This document shows, one piece after another, positions 20,582 to 32,548 of a DNA stretch of 64,000 nt. The position numbers and the translations under genes were made by a program. Source of the stretch: Hyphomicrobiaceae bacterium (GTDB lineage Bacteria > Pseudomonadota > Alphaproteobacteria > Rhizobiales > Hyphomicrobiaceae); assembly GCA_008933705.1 (NCBI GenBank), contig WBUN01000023.1:1-64000 (forward strand), written 5' to 3'. How positions within the stretch are numbered: position 1 is the first letter of the stretch; each line of letters begins with the position of its first letter. The notes under the pieces were generated by a model, which did not search any database, was not told where the DNA came from, and saw only the letters and a program-made list of their open reading frames with translations.

Positions 20582-21331
20582 TCATCCGACGCTGTCGAAG
20601 CCGATGCGCCCGAAGCCCGGCAGCTTGACGGCCGGACGGCGCAGGTCGAAGCCGGTGACGAGGCTCAACACGTTGATCTCGATGCCTTCGACCCATCCGA
20701 CCGTGAAGCCGAGCAGGCCCGCGAGGGACAGCTGGAGACCGGTGCCGCTGGGGGTCGCGCCGAGATAGACGGATTTCGCGTGCCAGTCCTTGCCGATGGC
20801 GGTCGGCGGCAGGGCGATGCCGGCCTCCGGAATGGCCGCCAGAACGTGGGCAACGAAAGAGTTGGAGTTCGGTCCCGGCCAGACCGAGTAGCCGCCGCTC
20901 CTGTTGTAGGGGTAGCGCGCAACGGCGGCGCGAACCTTGGGGATCAGCGCCTCGGCCGCGGCTCCCTCGACGGCGCCCACGAGCGTCGGCCGATGGCCAT
21001 ACCAGCGCGCGTCGGGCGCCCAGCCGTCGACCTTCACCGGCCGCCCCCACGCCACCTTGTCGTAGCGCGTGTACGAGCTCGCCCCGCGCTCCTTGATCAC
21101 TACCCAGCTATGGTGCGCAAAGATGCCCTTCCATCGGCCGGTGCGCGCCGCGTAGATGTGGACCAGTGCCTCGTTCTTGGTGCGCGCGGGCGGCAGCAGG
21201 CGGGCGCTCGACCAGTCCGCCTGATTCCACGCAACCGCCGTATCGTGCGACAGCCACCAGGCCGCATGCAGAGCCAGGGGCGCCAGGAAGGCGCAGGCGA
21301 ACGCGATGGAGAGGAAGCGCATGAGGTGCAT
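20582..21331 (-). CDS. DUF3750 family protein, probably membrane-anchored
   Basis: The 249-residue protein matches the DUF3750 family as I recognise it. It has a hydrophobic N-terminal segment (about 5-26, RFLSIAFACAFLAPLALHAAWW) that may be a signal anchor. After it come a VHIYAARTGRWKGIFAHHSW segment and a YPYNRSGGYSVWPGPNSNSFVAHVLAAIPE segment. The spaced His, Tyr, Asn and Ser residues suggest an enzyme-like domain, but no activity is known. M4 (21322) is an alternative start. It lies between glnD and murJ. Function is unknown. Confidence 0.75.
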   Translation of the reverse strand: MHLMRFLSIAFACAFLAPLALHAAWWLSHDTAVAWNQADWSSARLLPPARTKNEALVHIYAARTGRWKGIFAHHSWVVIKERGASSYTRYDKVAWGRPVKVDGWAPDARWYGHRPTLVGAVEGAAAEALIPKVRAAVARYPYNRSGGYSVWPGPNSNSFVAHVLAAIPEAGIALPPTAIGKDWHAKSVYLGATPSGTGLQLSLAGLLGFTVGWVEGIEINVLSLVTGFDLRRPAVKLPGFGRIGFDSVG

Positions 21332-21382
21332 GATGCACTGAGGTGCGACGCGATTGCGCCGACATGATGACCCTGCGTCGCA

Positions 21383-24178
21383 TCACGCGCCGGGCTGGCC
21401 GGAAGCCCCGCCCGACGTCCCCCATTCCGCGCCCAGGACCTCCAGCAGACGCTCGCGAATCGCCTTCTGGCGCGGCGGGCTGGTGATCTTCCTGTTGGTC
21501 AGGTCGGTCACATAGAAGACGTCGACGGCCTTCTCGCCGAACGTGGTGATGTGCGCGGAGGTGATGTCGAGATTGAGATCCGAGAGCGCGTTGGTCAGCT
21601 CATACAGCAATCCCGGCCGATCGAGGCCGGCCACCTCGATCACCGTGAATTGATGCGACAAGGCATTGTCGATCAGCACCTCGGGCGCGACCCTGAAGGC
21701 GTCGATCCTGCCGCGCCTTTCGAGCCTCTTTGCCATCAGCGCGCCGAGCCTGATCTCGCCCTTGAGCAACCGCTCGATCGTGTCGGCGATGCGGCGCGCA
21801 CGCCTCAGCTCATCGTCGTCGCGCTCGAACTCGCGCGCCAGCAGGAACGTGTCGAGCGCAAAGCCGTCCCGCGTCGTGGAGATGTGCGCTCCGGAGATGT
21901 TGGCGCCGGCTGCGGCACAGGCGCCTGCAAACAGCGCGAGCAGCCGCGGATGATTGGGCGCAAACAGCGACAGCTCGGTGATCGCCGTGAAGGCGTCCGT
22001 GGTGAAATCGCTGGCGAGCTTCTGGCCTGATCTCTCGGCCGTGCGGATGAGCTTGGCGTGCTCGACGGCCTTGCGCGTCTCCGTCTTCAGCCAGTAGTCG
22101 GGATAATGCCGCTCGATGTAGCGGTCGACATCCTGCGCCGGCCAGTCGGCGACGGCGGAGCGGAATGCGGCCTGCGCCGAAGCAACACGATCGCGCGACG
22201 CCAGCTGCGTATGCCCGCCGGCAACGAGCGGCTCGGCCTCGTAGTAGAGGGCGCGCAGAAGCTGGCCTTTCCATCCGTTCCAGGCGCCGGGGCCGACCGC
22301 CCGGATATCGGCGACGGTCAACACCAGCAGCAGCTTCAGCCGCTCGGGGCTTTGCACGATGTTGGCGAAGTCGCGGATCGTCTTGGGATCACCGATGTCG
22401 CGGCTGAAGGCGAACGAGCTCATCGTCAGGTGCTGCTCGACGAGCCAGGCGACGGTCTCGGTCTCGGCGGGGGTGAGCCCAAGGCGCGGACAGAGCCTGC
22501 GGGCGATGTGCGCACCCTCGATCGAGTGGTCCTCGGGACGGCCCTTGGCGATGTCGTGCAGGAAGGCCGCCACATAAAGCGCGCGCCGGTTCTGGATGGT
22601 GCTGAAGATCTTGGTCGCCAGCGGATGCGGCTCGGCTGCCACGCCGTGCTCGATGTCGGAAAGCACGCCGATGGTGCGGATCAGGTGCTCGTCCACCGTG
22701 TAGTGGTGGTACATATTGAACTGCATCATCGAGACGACCCGGCCGAAGTCCGGCACGAAACGCCCCAGAACGCCGGCCTCGTTCATGCGCCGCAGCGTCG
22801 CCTCCGGATTGACCTCCGAGCACAGGATCTCGAGGAAGATCCGATTGGCCTCCCCGTCGTTGCGCAGCCGGTCGTCCACCAGCCGGAGCGACCGCCGCAG
22901 AAGACGCACCGCCTCGGGATGGAAGAACGCGTTCGTGCGCTCGGCCTGGGCGAAGAAACGGATGAGGTTGACGGGGTCGCGCTTGAAAGCGTCGGCATCC
23001 GCCACGTTGAGACGGCCGTTGTCGACGCGGAAGTCGCTGGTCGTGCGGATGTGGCGGCGGGTGCGCCAGCTCAGCGGATTGAAGAACTGCGTCAATCCGG
23101 GCGTCGCCTTGTGCTGCTCGATCTCGAGCGCGGAGCACAGGATGGTGGTCAGGTCGCCAACGTCCTTGGCGACGAGGAAGTAATGCTTCATGAAGCGCTC
23201 GACCGCGCGCAGGCCGCTGCGCTCCACGTATCCGAGGCGCTCGGCCATCGACGGCTGCACGTCGAATGTCAGCCGCTCCTCGGCGCGCCCGCACAGGAAG
23301 TGCAGGTGGCACCGGATGGTCCACAGGAAATCCTCGCACTTGCGATAGGTGTGATACTCCTCGGCGCTGAAGACGGCCGCTTCGACCGCCCCGGTGCTCG
23401 GCCCGCTGCCGTAGAGATACTTGGCAAGCCAGTGCAGCGTGTGCAGGTCGCGCAGGCCGCCTTTTCCCTCCTTGATATTCGGCTCGACGCGGTAGCGCGA
23501 TTCACCTGCCCGCTGGTGGCGCGCGTCGCGCTCGGCGAGCTTGGCCTCGACGAACTCCCGCGCGCTGCCATGCACCACCTCGCGTCCGAACCGCTGCATG
23601 AGCTCGGTGAACAGCGGCTCGTCGCCGAGGATCAACCGCGCGTCCAGCAGCGCCGTGCGGATGGTGATGTCGGCACGCGACAGCTTCAGGCACTGCTCGA
23701 TCGTGCGCGTCGCGTGGCCGACCTTGAGGCCCAGATCCCACAGCAGGTAGAGCATGTATTCGACGACGCTCTCGCCCCATGGTGTCTGCTTGTAGGGCAG
23801 CACGAACAGGAGATCGACGTCGGAGAACGGCGCCATGAGACCCCTGCCGTACCCGCCGGTGGCGATGATCGCCATGCGCTCGGCGTCGGAGGGATTGGTG
23901 GCCCGATAGACGTGCGCGACGGTGTAGTCGTAGACGACCCGGATCAGCTCGTCCTGGAACAGCGCCAACCCCTCCGCGCAGCGCCGCCCGTTGCCGTCGG
24001 AGGCAAGTTGCCGGTCGGCGGCGGCACGCGCTTGCTTCAGCAGCTCCTTGAGCGTCTCGAGCACGGCCGGGCGCGCCGCCTGCGCCGCCCCGTTCTGTGC
24101 CTCGAACAGCGCGGTCAGCTCGCGGCGCACCTCGTGCGCGTCGAAATAGGGGGCTTTGGCTGCAATGCTCCTGTCCAT
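21383..24178 (-). CDS. glnD: Bifunctional uridylyltransferase/uridylyl-removing enzyme GlnD
   Basis: GlnD senses glutamine and adds or removes UMP on PII proteins, controlling nitrogen metabolism. The start at 24178 (MDRSIAAKAPYFDAHEVRRE) gives 931 residues. The nucleotidyltransferase active site is GGYGRGLMAPFSDVDLL (108-124, metal ligands D120 and D122). An HD domain follows (VDEHLIRTIGVLSDIEHG and AAFLHDIAKG), and two ACT domains end the protein (about 705-790 and 820-920). A 20-codon longer start at 24238 is possible but abuts mutS. The mutS-glnD-murJ order is typical of Hyphomicrobiales. Confidence 0.97.
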   Translation of the reverse strand: MDRSIAAKAPYFDAHEVRRELTALFEAQNGAAQAARPAVLETLKELLKQARAAADRQLASDGNGRRCAEGLALFQDELIRVVYDYTVAHVYRATNPSDAERMAIIATGGYGRGLMAPFSDVDLLFVLPYKQTPWGESVVEYMLYLLWDLGLKVGHATRTIEQCLKLSRADITIRTALLDARLILGDEPLFTELMQRFGREVVHGSAREFVEAKLAERDARHQRAGESRYRVEPNIKEGKGGLRDLHTLHWLAKYLYGSGPSTGAVEAAVFSAEEYHTYRKCEDFLWTIRCHLHFLCGRAEERLTFDVQPSMAERLGYVERSGLRAVERFMKHYFLVAKDVGDLTTILCSALEIEQHKATPGLTQFFNPLSWRTRRHIRTTSDFRVDNGRLNVADADAFKRDPVNLIRFFAQAERTNAFFHPEAVRLLRRSLRLVDDRLRNDGEANRIFLEILCSEVNPEATLRRMNEAGVLGRFVPDFGRVVSMMQFNMYHHYTVDEHLIRTIGVLSDIEHGVAAEPHPLATKIFSTIQNRRALYVAAFLHDIAKGRPEDHSIEGAHIARRLCPRLGLTPAETETVAWLVEQHLTMSSFAFSRDIGDPKTIRDFANIVQSPERLKLLLVLTVADIRAVGPGAWNGWKGQLLRALYYEAEPLVAGGHTQLASRDRVASAQAAFRSAVADWPAQDVDRYIERHYPDYWLKTETRKAVEHAKLIRTAERSGQKLASDFTTDAFTAITELSLFAPNHPRLLALFAGACAAAGANISGAHISTTRDGFALDTFLLAREFERDDDELRRARRIADTIERLLKGEIRLGALMAKRLERRGRIDAFRVAPEVLIDNALSHQFTVIEVAGLDRPGLLYELTNALSDLNLDITSAHITTFGEKAVDVFYVTDLTNRKITSPPRQKAIRERLLEVLGAEWGTSGGASGQPGA

Positions 24179-24247
24179 CGCGCGTCCGGCAGGCTGTATC
24201 GGGCTTTGTGTATCGATCTTCCGCCCTCCTTCTAGCAAGTGGCGGCC

Positions 24248-27043
24248 TCAGCGGCGACCTTTAGCAGCCAACTCTTTCAACATATACAAAGCCTCCAGCG
24301 CCGCCTTCGGCGTCAGGTCGTCCGGGTTGATGGCCGTCAGCGCCTGCTCGAGCGGCAGTGGCGCGTGGTCATCCGTGGCCTGAGGCCGGGGCCGCGTCGC
24401 AAACAAGGGCAGATCGGTCAGCAGCGCCTCGCCGTCCGGCGCCTTGCTTTCGCTCCTCTCCAGCAGCTCCAGCACCTCGGCCGCGCGCCGGGTCACGGGC
24501 TTGGGCAACCCCGCGAGCTTCGCCACCTGAATGCCGTAGGAGCGGTCCGCCGCACCGGGCCTCACCTTGTGCAGGAACACGATCTCGTCGCGCCATTCGC
24601 GCACGTCCATGGTGACATTGGCAACCTCCGCCAGCCGACCCGCCAGCGCGGTGAGCTCGTGATAGTGCGTGGCAAACAGCGCCCGGCACTTGTTGACCTC
24701 GTGCAGGTATTCCACCACCGCCCAGGCGATGGAAAGGCCGTCGAACGTCGCCGTGCCGCGTCCGATCTCGTCGAGGATCACGAGCGAGCGCGCAGTGGCC
24801 TGGTTGAGGATGCCGGCCGTCTCCACCATCTCGACCATGAACGTCGAGCGGCCGCGGGCCAGATCGTCCGCCGCTCCCACCCTGGAAAACAGCCGATCCA
24901 CCAAGCCGATCTGCGCCGAGCGCGCCGGCACGAACGAGCCCATCTGGGCCATCACCGTGATCAGCGCGTTCTGGCGCAGGAATGTCGACTTGCCCGCCAT
25001 GTTCGGCCCGGTGACAAGCCAGATGCGCGCGCCCGTCATCTCGTCGAAGCCGGTCGGTGCCTCCGGGCCTGCAGCCGCCAGCACACAATCGTTCTCGATG
25101 AAAGCCCCGGCTCTTGCGGCCTTGAGCGCCTGCTCCACCACGGGATGGCGACCGCCGCGGATCTCGAAGGTGGTGCCGTCGTCGAGCACCGGGCGCGCGT
25201 AGTTCTCCTCGACCGCGACCTGCGCCAGGGCTGCCTCGCAATCGAGCTCGGCCAGTGCGGCAGCCAGCTCGCTCAGCGCACGCTCCTCGGCCGCTATCGC
25301 GCCGCTCAGCTCGGCGAAGACCTCTTGCTCGATGGCGAGCGCGCGCTCAGCCGATGTGACGATCCGGCTCTCGATCTCCATCAGCTCCTCGGTGGCGAAG
25401 CGCACCGCACCGGCCATGGTCTGGCGATGGCGGAAGGTTGCCGCGAGCGGCTCGCCCATCAGCGGCTTCGCGGCCCCGGCGGGCACCTCCACATAGAAAC
25501 CGAGGATGTTGTTGTGCCGCACCTTGAGCGACTTGATGCCGGTCTGATCGAGGTATTTGGCCTCCAGGGCGGCCATGACCTTGCGGCTGTCGTCGCGCAG
25601 GCCGCGCGCCTCGTCGAGATCGGCACGGTAGCCGCTTCTGACGAAGCCGCCGTCGCGACGCAATGGCGGCGGCTCGTCGACCAGGGCGCGCGCGAGGCAG
25701 TCCGCGAGATCGGCGGCGGGCGCCGTCAGCCTCTGCGCGATGCGCGCAAGACCATCCGGCAGGCCGATTCCGTCACCCCCGTTCAACAGCAGCCGCGCGC
25801 ACGCGGCCGCCGCGAGCAAGGCATCCCGCACGGCGGCAAGGTCGCGCGGACCGCCGCGCTGCAGGGCGAGACGGGCTATGGCACGCGCGATGTCGGGAGC
25901 CGCCTTGAGGGTCGCGCGCAAATCCTCGCGCAGGGTCTCGCTTTCGCCGAGGAAGCCCACGGCATCGAGGCGCGCGGCGATGGCATCGAGATCACGCAAG
26001 GGGCTCGCCAGCCGTGCGGCCAGCTCGCGCGCACCCGGCCCCGTCACGGTGCGGTCAAGCGCGCCCAGCAGGCTCGCGCGCCTGTCGCCCGACGTCGAGC
26101 GCAGCAACTCGAGGCTCGCGCGCGTCGCCGCATCGATGGCGAGGCGATCCGCGGGGCCGGCCTTGCGCGGCGGGCGCAGGCACGGCTTCTTGCCGATCTG
26201 CGTCAGCTCGACATATTTCAGCAGCGCGCCGATGGCGGCGAGCTCCGGTCTCGAGAAGGTGCCGAAGGCGGCAAGGTCCGCCACGCCGAACTGGGCTTTG
26301 AGGAGCCGCTCGCCCGCGAGGCTGTCGAACGACGCCGACGGCACCGGCGTTGCCGCCGCGCCTGCAACCCCGATCCACTTGCGCAGCTCGTCCGCCGACA
26401 ACAGCGCATCTGCGGCGATCACCTCGCTTGGCGACAACCGCACGATCTCGCCCGGAAAATCGCCGGCCGGCACCTCGCCCACCTCGAACTCCCCCGTGGA
26501 CAGGTCGAGCGAGGCCAGCGCAATCGTCGCCTCGGTACCGGCCTTCGGCCCCCTGAAGACGGCCGTCAGGTAATTGCGCGCCTTGGCATCGAGCAGGCTG
26601 TCCTCGGTGAGCGTCCCCGGCGTGACCAGGCGGACCACGTCGCGGCGCACGACCGCCTTCGAGCCCCGTTTCCTGGCCTCCGCCGGGTCTTCGAGCTGCT
26701 CGCATACGGCCACGCGGAACCCCTGCCGGATCAGGCGTTGCAGATACTCATCCGCGCGATGTATCGGCACCCCGCACATGGGGATGTCCTCGCCCAGGTG
26801 CTTGCCGCGCTTGGTCAGGACGATGCCGAGTGCCTCCGCCGCCGCAACCGCGTCCTCGAAGAACAGCTCGTAGAAGTCGCCCATGCGATAGAACAGCAGG
26901 CAATCGGGATTGGCGGCCTTGATCTCGAGGAACTGGGCCATGGACGGTGTGACGCCGCCCCCCTTTTCCGGCGCAGCAGCGGGCTCCTGCGCCGGCTGCT
27001 CGACCGCCCTCCTGCCTTTGCCCTTCTTGTCGTCCTGCCGCAT
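24248..27043 (-). CDS. mutS: DNA mismatch repair protein MutS
   Basis: MutS recognises mismatches and recruits MutL. The 931-residue protein carries the mismatch-recognition domain near the N terminus (FYRMGDFYELFFEDA), the connector, lever and clamp domains, and the C-terminal ATPase with Walker A GPNMAGKST (about 675-683) and the DEIGRGT segment. The mismatch-binding Phe-x-Glu motif is present as FYELF. It is divergent from the malic enzyme gene across a 224-bp intergenic region, and about 70 bp upstream of glnD. Confidence 0.98.
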   Translation of the reverse strand: MRQDDKKGKGRRAVEQPAQEPAAAPEKGGGVTPSMAQFLEIKAANPDCLLFYRMGDFYELFFEDAVAAAEALGIVLTKRGKHLGEDIPMCGVPIHRADEYLQRLIRQGFRVAVCEQLEDPAEARKRGSKAVVRRDVVRLVTPGTLTEDSLLDAKARNYLTAVFRGPKAGTEATIALASLDLSTGEFEVGEVPAGDFPGEIVRLSPSEVIAADALLSADELRKWIGVAGAAATPVPSASFDSLAGERLLKAQFGVADLAAFGTFSRPELAAIGALLKYVELTQIGKKPCLRPPRKAGPADRLAIDAATRASLELLRSTSGDRRASLLGALDRTVTGPGARELAARLASPLRDLDAIAARLDAVGFLGESETLREDLRATLKAAPDIARAIARLALQRGGPRDLAAVRDALLAAAACARLLLNGGDGIGLPDGLARIAQRLTAPAADLADCLARALVDEPPPLRRDGGFVRSGYRADLDEARGLRDDSRKVMAALEAKYLDQTGIKSLKVRHNNILGFYVEVPAGAAKPLMGEPLAATFRHRQTMAGAVRFATEELMEIESRIVTSAERALAIEQEVFAELSGAIAAEERALSELAAALAELDCEAALAQVAVEENYARPVLDDGTTFEIRGGRHPVVEQALKAARAGAFIENDCVLAAAGPEAPTGFDEMTGARIWLVTGPNMAGKSTFLRQNALITVMAQMGSFVPARSAQIGLVDRLFSRVGAADDLARGRSTFMVEMVETAGILNQATARSLVILDEIGRGTATFDGLSIAWAVVEYLHEVNKCRALFATHYHELTALAGRLAEVANVTMDVREWRDEIVFLHKVRPGAADRSYGIQVAKLAGLPKPVTRRAAEVLELLERSESKAPDGEALLTDLPLFATRPRPQATDDHAPLPLEQALTAINPDDLTPKAALEALYMLKELAAKGRR

Positions 27044-27185
27044 GGCGTCGTGAGGCCCCCAACCCCCGGCCTAGGCATAACCGGTCCCGCCCGAGCAGGA
27101 AACCGCGGCATCGAAGGGTTCTGCACCGGTCACTCTTTCCAAAGATCCTGAGCGCACCATGGGTCCATCGTCTAAGATGCAGCCA

Positions 27186-27214
27186 TTGTGCCGCTCCAGC
27201 CCGGGCTCTATCGT
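27186..27214 (+). promoter_or_regulatory. Candidate sigma-70 promoter of the malic enzyme gene
   Basis: TTGTGC (27186-27191), 17 bp, TATCGT (27209-27214), about 54 bp before the ATG at 27268. The match to consensus is moderate. It lies in the 224-bp divergent region between mutS and the malic enzyme gene, in which no other feature was seen. Confidence 0.4.
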
Positions 27215-27267
27215 GCTCGTCCCCTCTGCCGCTTCCGACAAGAAAACCGGAGTCTCGGAAAACACCC

Positions 27268-29538
<2,271 letters not shown>

Positions 29539-29582
29539 GCGCATGCGTTTGGCGCGCTGCGACGCACGCGATGGCGGTGCAG

Positions 29583-29978
29583 CTACTGCCTCTTGCCGGT
29601 CCTGGCGGAGAAGAACGCCCGCACGGTGCAATCGGAGTATCCGCGCGAGGTCATGAGCTGCCTCGCCTCCCGCGTTGCCATGCCGCGGCTCTCGTGGGGC
29701 GGGCTGCCGCAGCTGAAATGCGGCTTGTTGCAGCACATGAACGCAAACACGTCGTCCAGTTGATTCGTGTGCGCAGGATCGCTCGAGCAGGTCCGCGACA
29801 CGCTTCGGCACGCCTCGGCCGCGCGCTGTTTGGCCTCCGCCTCCGTTCGCCCCCAGCGCACCTGCAGATTGCCCTCGTTGTTGGCGGCAACCGCGGCGAA
29901 ATCGCCGCTCTGTTGCGACCGGGCCGGACCGGCAAAGCAGGCGATCAACGCGGCAAACAGCAACAAGGCTCGGCGCAT
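29583..29978 (-). CDS. Small exported cysteine-containing protein, DUF4189-like
   Basis: The start at 29978 gives a clear signal peptide (MRRALLLFAALIACFAGPARS, cleavage after about residue 21). The mature part is about 110 residues. It resembles DUF4189 proteins, with AAVAANNEGNLQVRWGRTEAEAKQRAAEAC and six further cysteines, probably forming disulfides in the periplasm. A longer reading to 30119 enters repeat copy B and is not supported. The repeat separates this gene from the histidine kinase gene upstream. Function is unknown. Confidence 0.65.
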   Translation of the reverse strand: MRRALLLFAALIACFAGPARSQQSGDFAAVAANNEGNLQVRWGRTEAEAKQRAAEACRSVSRTCSSDPAHTNQLDDVFAFMCCNKPHFSCGSPPHESRGMATREARQLMTSRGYSDCTVRAFFSARTGKRQ

Positions 29979-30057
29979 GGCACACCCCCCAAAGCGGCAA
30001 CGCAGCCCGATCTTAGAGGACATCGCAGATCGACGACAGCCCCCAGGAGGGGCGTCG

Positions 30058-30167
30058 CCAAGAACGCAAATCTCGCTCCACACCAAGGAAGCAGAGCAGG
30101 ATCCACGCTTCGACCGCACCGTTGCGGGGGGGGGCGCGGTGACCCAACCTGAAGCGATCCTGCTCTA
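30058..30167 (-). repeat. Two-hairpin palindromic repeat, copy B (second hairpin truncated)
   Basis: Read on the minus strand it begins TAGAGCAGGATCGCTTCAGG and closes its first palindrome with GAAGCGTGGATCCTGCTCT. It continues with the same linker as copy A, TTCCTTGGTGTGGAGCGAGA, and stops after the GCGTTCTTGG of the second hairpin's first arm. The first three bases, TAG, are the stop codon of the histidine kinase gene. A run of nine G lies in the loop region. Confidence 0.85.
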
Positions 30168-32381
30168 AGCCGCTCTCGTATCGCTCAGATCGCCGCACCA
30201 GCGCTGCAGGACCTGCAGCAGATCCTCGCGATCGAACGGCTTGGCGAGATAGTCGTCCATGCCGGCTTCCATGCAGCGCCGGCGGTCCTCCTCGAAAGCG
30301 TTGGCCGTGACGGCAACGATGGGCGGGCGGTGCAGAGCTTCGTTGGTCCGGGCGGCAAACAGCTCGGTGATGATGCGCGATGCGTCCAGCCCATCGAGGA
30401 CGGGCATGTGCACATCCATCAGTATGAGATCGATCGGAGTGTCGAGGCCGGCCAGCACCCGTCGGCAGGCCTCGACCGCGTCGCGGCCATTGAGAGAGAC
30501 GCGCACCTCGCAGCCCGTCTTCTCCAGCATCCGTCGTGCCAGCAGCGCATTGATGTCGTTGTCCTCGACGAGAAGCACCACGGGCGCCGCGCCGCCCGTG
30601 CGCCATCGCGGCTGCGCCTTGGGCTTGGTCGGGACCGGCATTTCGCCGGCGTGGACCGGGACCGCGCCGACGTGGGTCAGCACGGATTGCGGGCGAACGG
30701 GTCGAACGAGATAGGCGTCGAATCCGACGGCACGGAAATCGGCGAAATCCGCTTTCGCTGCGGTGTCGAGCAGGATGATGCCCTGAACCTGGCGTTCAGG
30801 CGCCGCTTGCCGGGCCTGCGCCAGGAGCTGCCCCGCGGTCTCGCGACCGACCCGGCCGTCGACGAGCACGGTGGTGAACGGCTCATCCGCTTTGGCTGCT
30901 GCGCTCACCATCTCTGCGACGGTGGCGGTCGCACTTTCTTCCACTGGAATACCGGCCCCCTCGAGCGAAAGGCGCAGCGCGCGGCACTCGATGGGATGGT
31001 CGAGCGCCAGCAGCACGTGCTGGGAGCCCTTGGGCGCATCGGTCTTGTCGGCGGCCGCATCCTCGCCAGATTGCCTGAAGCGCAGGAGGGCCGTGAACGT
31101 CGAGCCGCTGCCCGGCGCGCTCACCACGAGGATGTCGCCGCCCATGGCGCGGGCCAGGCGGCGCGAGATGGCAAGACCCAGCCCCGTTCCGCCCTGGCGC
31201 CTGCGCACCGCCTCCTCGGCCTGTTCGAATTCGAGGAACAGGGAGGGAAGCGCATCGGTCGCAATGCCGATGCCCGTATCCTCGACCGTGATGGCCACAC
31301 CCACCTCGTTCTCGCCGAGTGGTTTTGTTTCGCCGGTCGTGCGCCCCACGGTGACCAGAACCCCGCCGGTGTCGGTGAACTTGATGGCGTTGCCGATCAG
31401 ATTGGTCACGATCTGCCGCAACCGTACCTCGTCGCCCAGCAGCACGCGCGGCAGCCTCGGGTCGATTGCCCAGGCGATGTCGATGCCCTTCTCGTAGGCC
31501 TTCGGCGCCAGCAACTCGACGATGCCCTGCACACAATCGCCGATCGCGAGCGGAGCGCTCTTGAAGTGCATCTTGTCCGCCTCGATCTTCGAGAAATCGA
31601 GGATCTCGTCGATCAGCGTCAGCAGCGTGCGCGCCGAGCGCTCGATGGCGTGGGCATACGTGCGCTGCTCGGCCGACAGCTCCGTATCGCACAGCAGGGC
31701 CGTCATGCCGAGGATGCCGTTCATGGGCGTGCGAATCTCGTGGCTCATGGCAGCGAGGAAACGCGACTTGGCGCGGTTGGCCGCCTCGGCCTGCCTGCGC
31801 GCATCCCTCAGCTCCGCCTCGGCGTGCGTGCGCTCGGTGATGTCGCGGCCGAGGCACTGCACCTCCGGCACCGCCGTGGCGCTCGCCGGCACGGCGTGCT
31901 CTTCCCACTCGAACCAGCGCCGGCCGGCCGCCGTCTCGATCTCCTGCACGTAGCGCTGCTGACGCAAGGCGCCGCCGGGCGCCAGCGGCGTCGTCCGGTC
32001 GCCGGCCAGCACCCGCGGCGCAAACCGGCGCCCCAGCACGTCGCCACGTTCCAGCCCGAACACGCGGCAGAACGCCTGATTGACGAAGGTCAGTCTGCCG
32101 CCGGCATCGCGCCGGAGAATGACGTCAGCCTGGTTGTCGAGCAGATCGCGGTAGCGGGCCTCGTTCTCGCGAATCTCCCACTGGATGTCCTTGAGGGCCT
32201 CCAGCCCCCGCTCCAGGCGCTCGCCGATGAGCATGAATCGCTCGAATTCGGCAGCAAGATCGCGCGCAGGCACTGGGCGGCTTCCGGTGCCGGGCCCGGC
32301 CGCAACCGTGGCCTGCAACACACTCCGCACCTCGCGGAACCAGCCGCGCAGACGACTAGGCAACTCTCGCAGCCGAGACAC
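30165..32381 (-). CDS. Hybrid sensor histidine kinase (PAS, HisKA, HATPase, pseudo-receiver, receiver)
   Basis: The 738-residue protein lacks obvious membrane segments. It has a coiled N terminus (about 40-75), a PAS domain (about 75-190) and a HisKA domain with H214 in AMSHEIRTPMNG. The ATPase domain shows an N box (LIGNAIKF), DTGIGI and GGTGLGL. A first receiver-like domain (about 453-570) lacks the acidic pair and has Arg in place of the conserved Lys (YLVRPVRP), so it is probably inactive. A full receiver (about 600-730) has EDN, phospho-acceptor D656 and K714. No HPt domain or response regulator is nearby. The GTG start is uncertain. The stop codon is part of repeat copy B. Confidence 0.92.
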   Translation of the reverse strand: MSRLRELPSRLRGWFREVRSVLQATVAAGPGTGSRPVPARDLAAEFERFMLIGERLERGLEALKDIQWEIRENEARYRDLLDNQADVILRRDAGGRLTFVNQAFCRVFGLERGDVLGRRFAPRVLAGDRTTPLAPGGALRQQRYVQEIETAAGRRWFEWEEHAVPASATAVPEVQCLGRDITERTHAEAELRDARRQAEAANRAKSRFLAAMSHEIRTPMNGILGMTALLCDTELSAEQRTYAHAIERSARTLLTLIDEILDFSKIEADKMHFKSAPLAIGDCVQGIVELLAPKAYEKGIDIAWAIDPRLPRVLLGDEVRLRQIVTNLIGNAIKFTDTGGVLVTVGRTTGETKPLGENEVGVAITVEDTGIGIATDALPSLFLEFEQAEEAVRRRQGGTGLGLAISRRLARAMGGDILVVSAPGSGSTFTALLRFRQSGEDAAADKTDAPKGSQHVLLALDHPIECRALRLSLEGAGIPVEESATATVAEMVSAAAKADEPFTTVLVDGRVGRETAGQLLAQARQAAPERQVQGIILLDTAAKADFADFRAVGFDAYLVRPVRPQSVLTHVGAVPVHAGEMPVPTKPKAQPRWRTGGAAPVVLLVEDNDINALLARRMLEKTGCEVRVSLNGRDAVEACRRVLAGLDTPIDLILMDVHMPVLDGLDASRIITELFAARTNEALHRPPIVAVTANAFEEDRRRCMEAGMDDYLAKPFDREDLLQVLQRWCGDLSDTRAA

Positions 32382-32548
32382 GCTTGACGCACACTCGTTT
32401 ATCGTTGACCCCTGTTAGGGACAACCAAGCATGCCGGCTATTGAGAAACGCTTACCGGCCGGGCTCTGGGGTGGCGGCAGCACTGGCCGCCGCCTTCCCT
32501 GCCGGAGGGAGGTGCCAATGCGCGGCGGCAGACAAGAGAAAGGTAACC

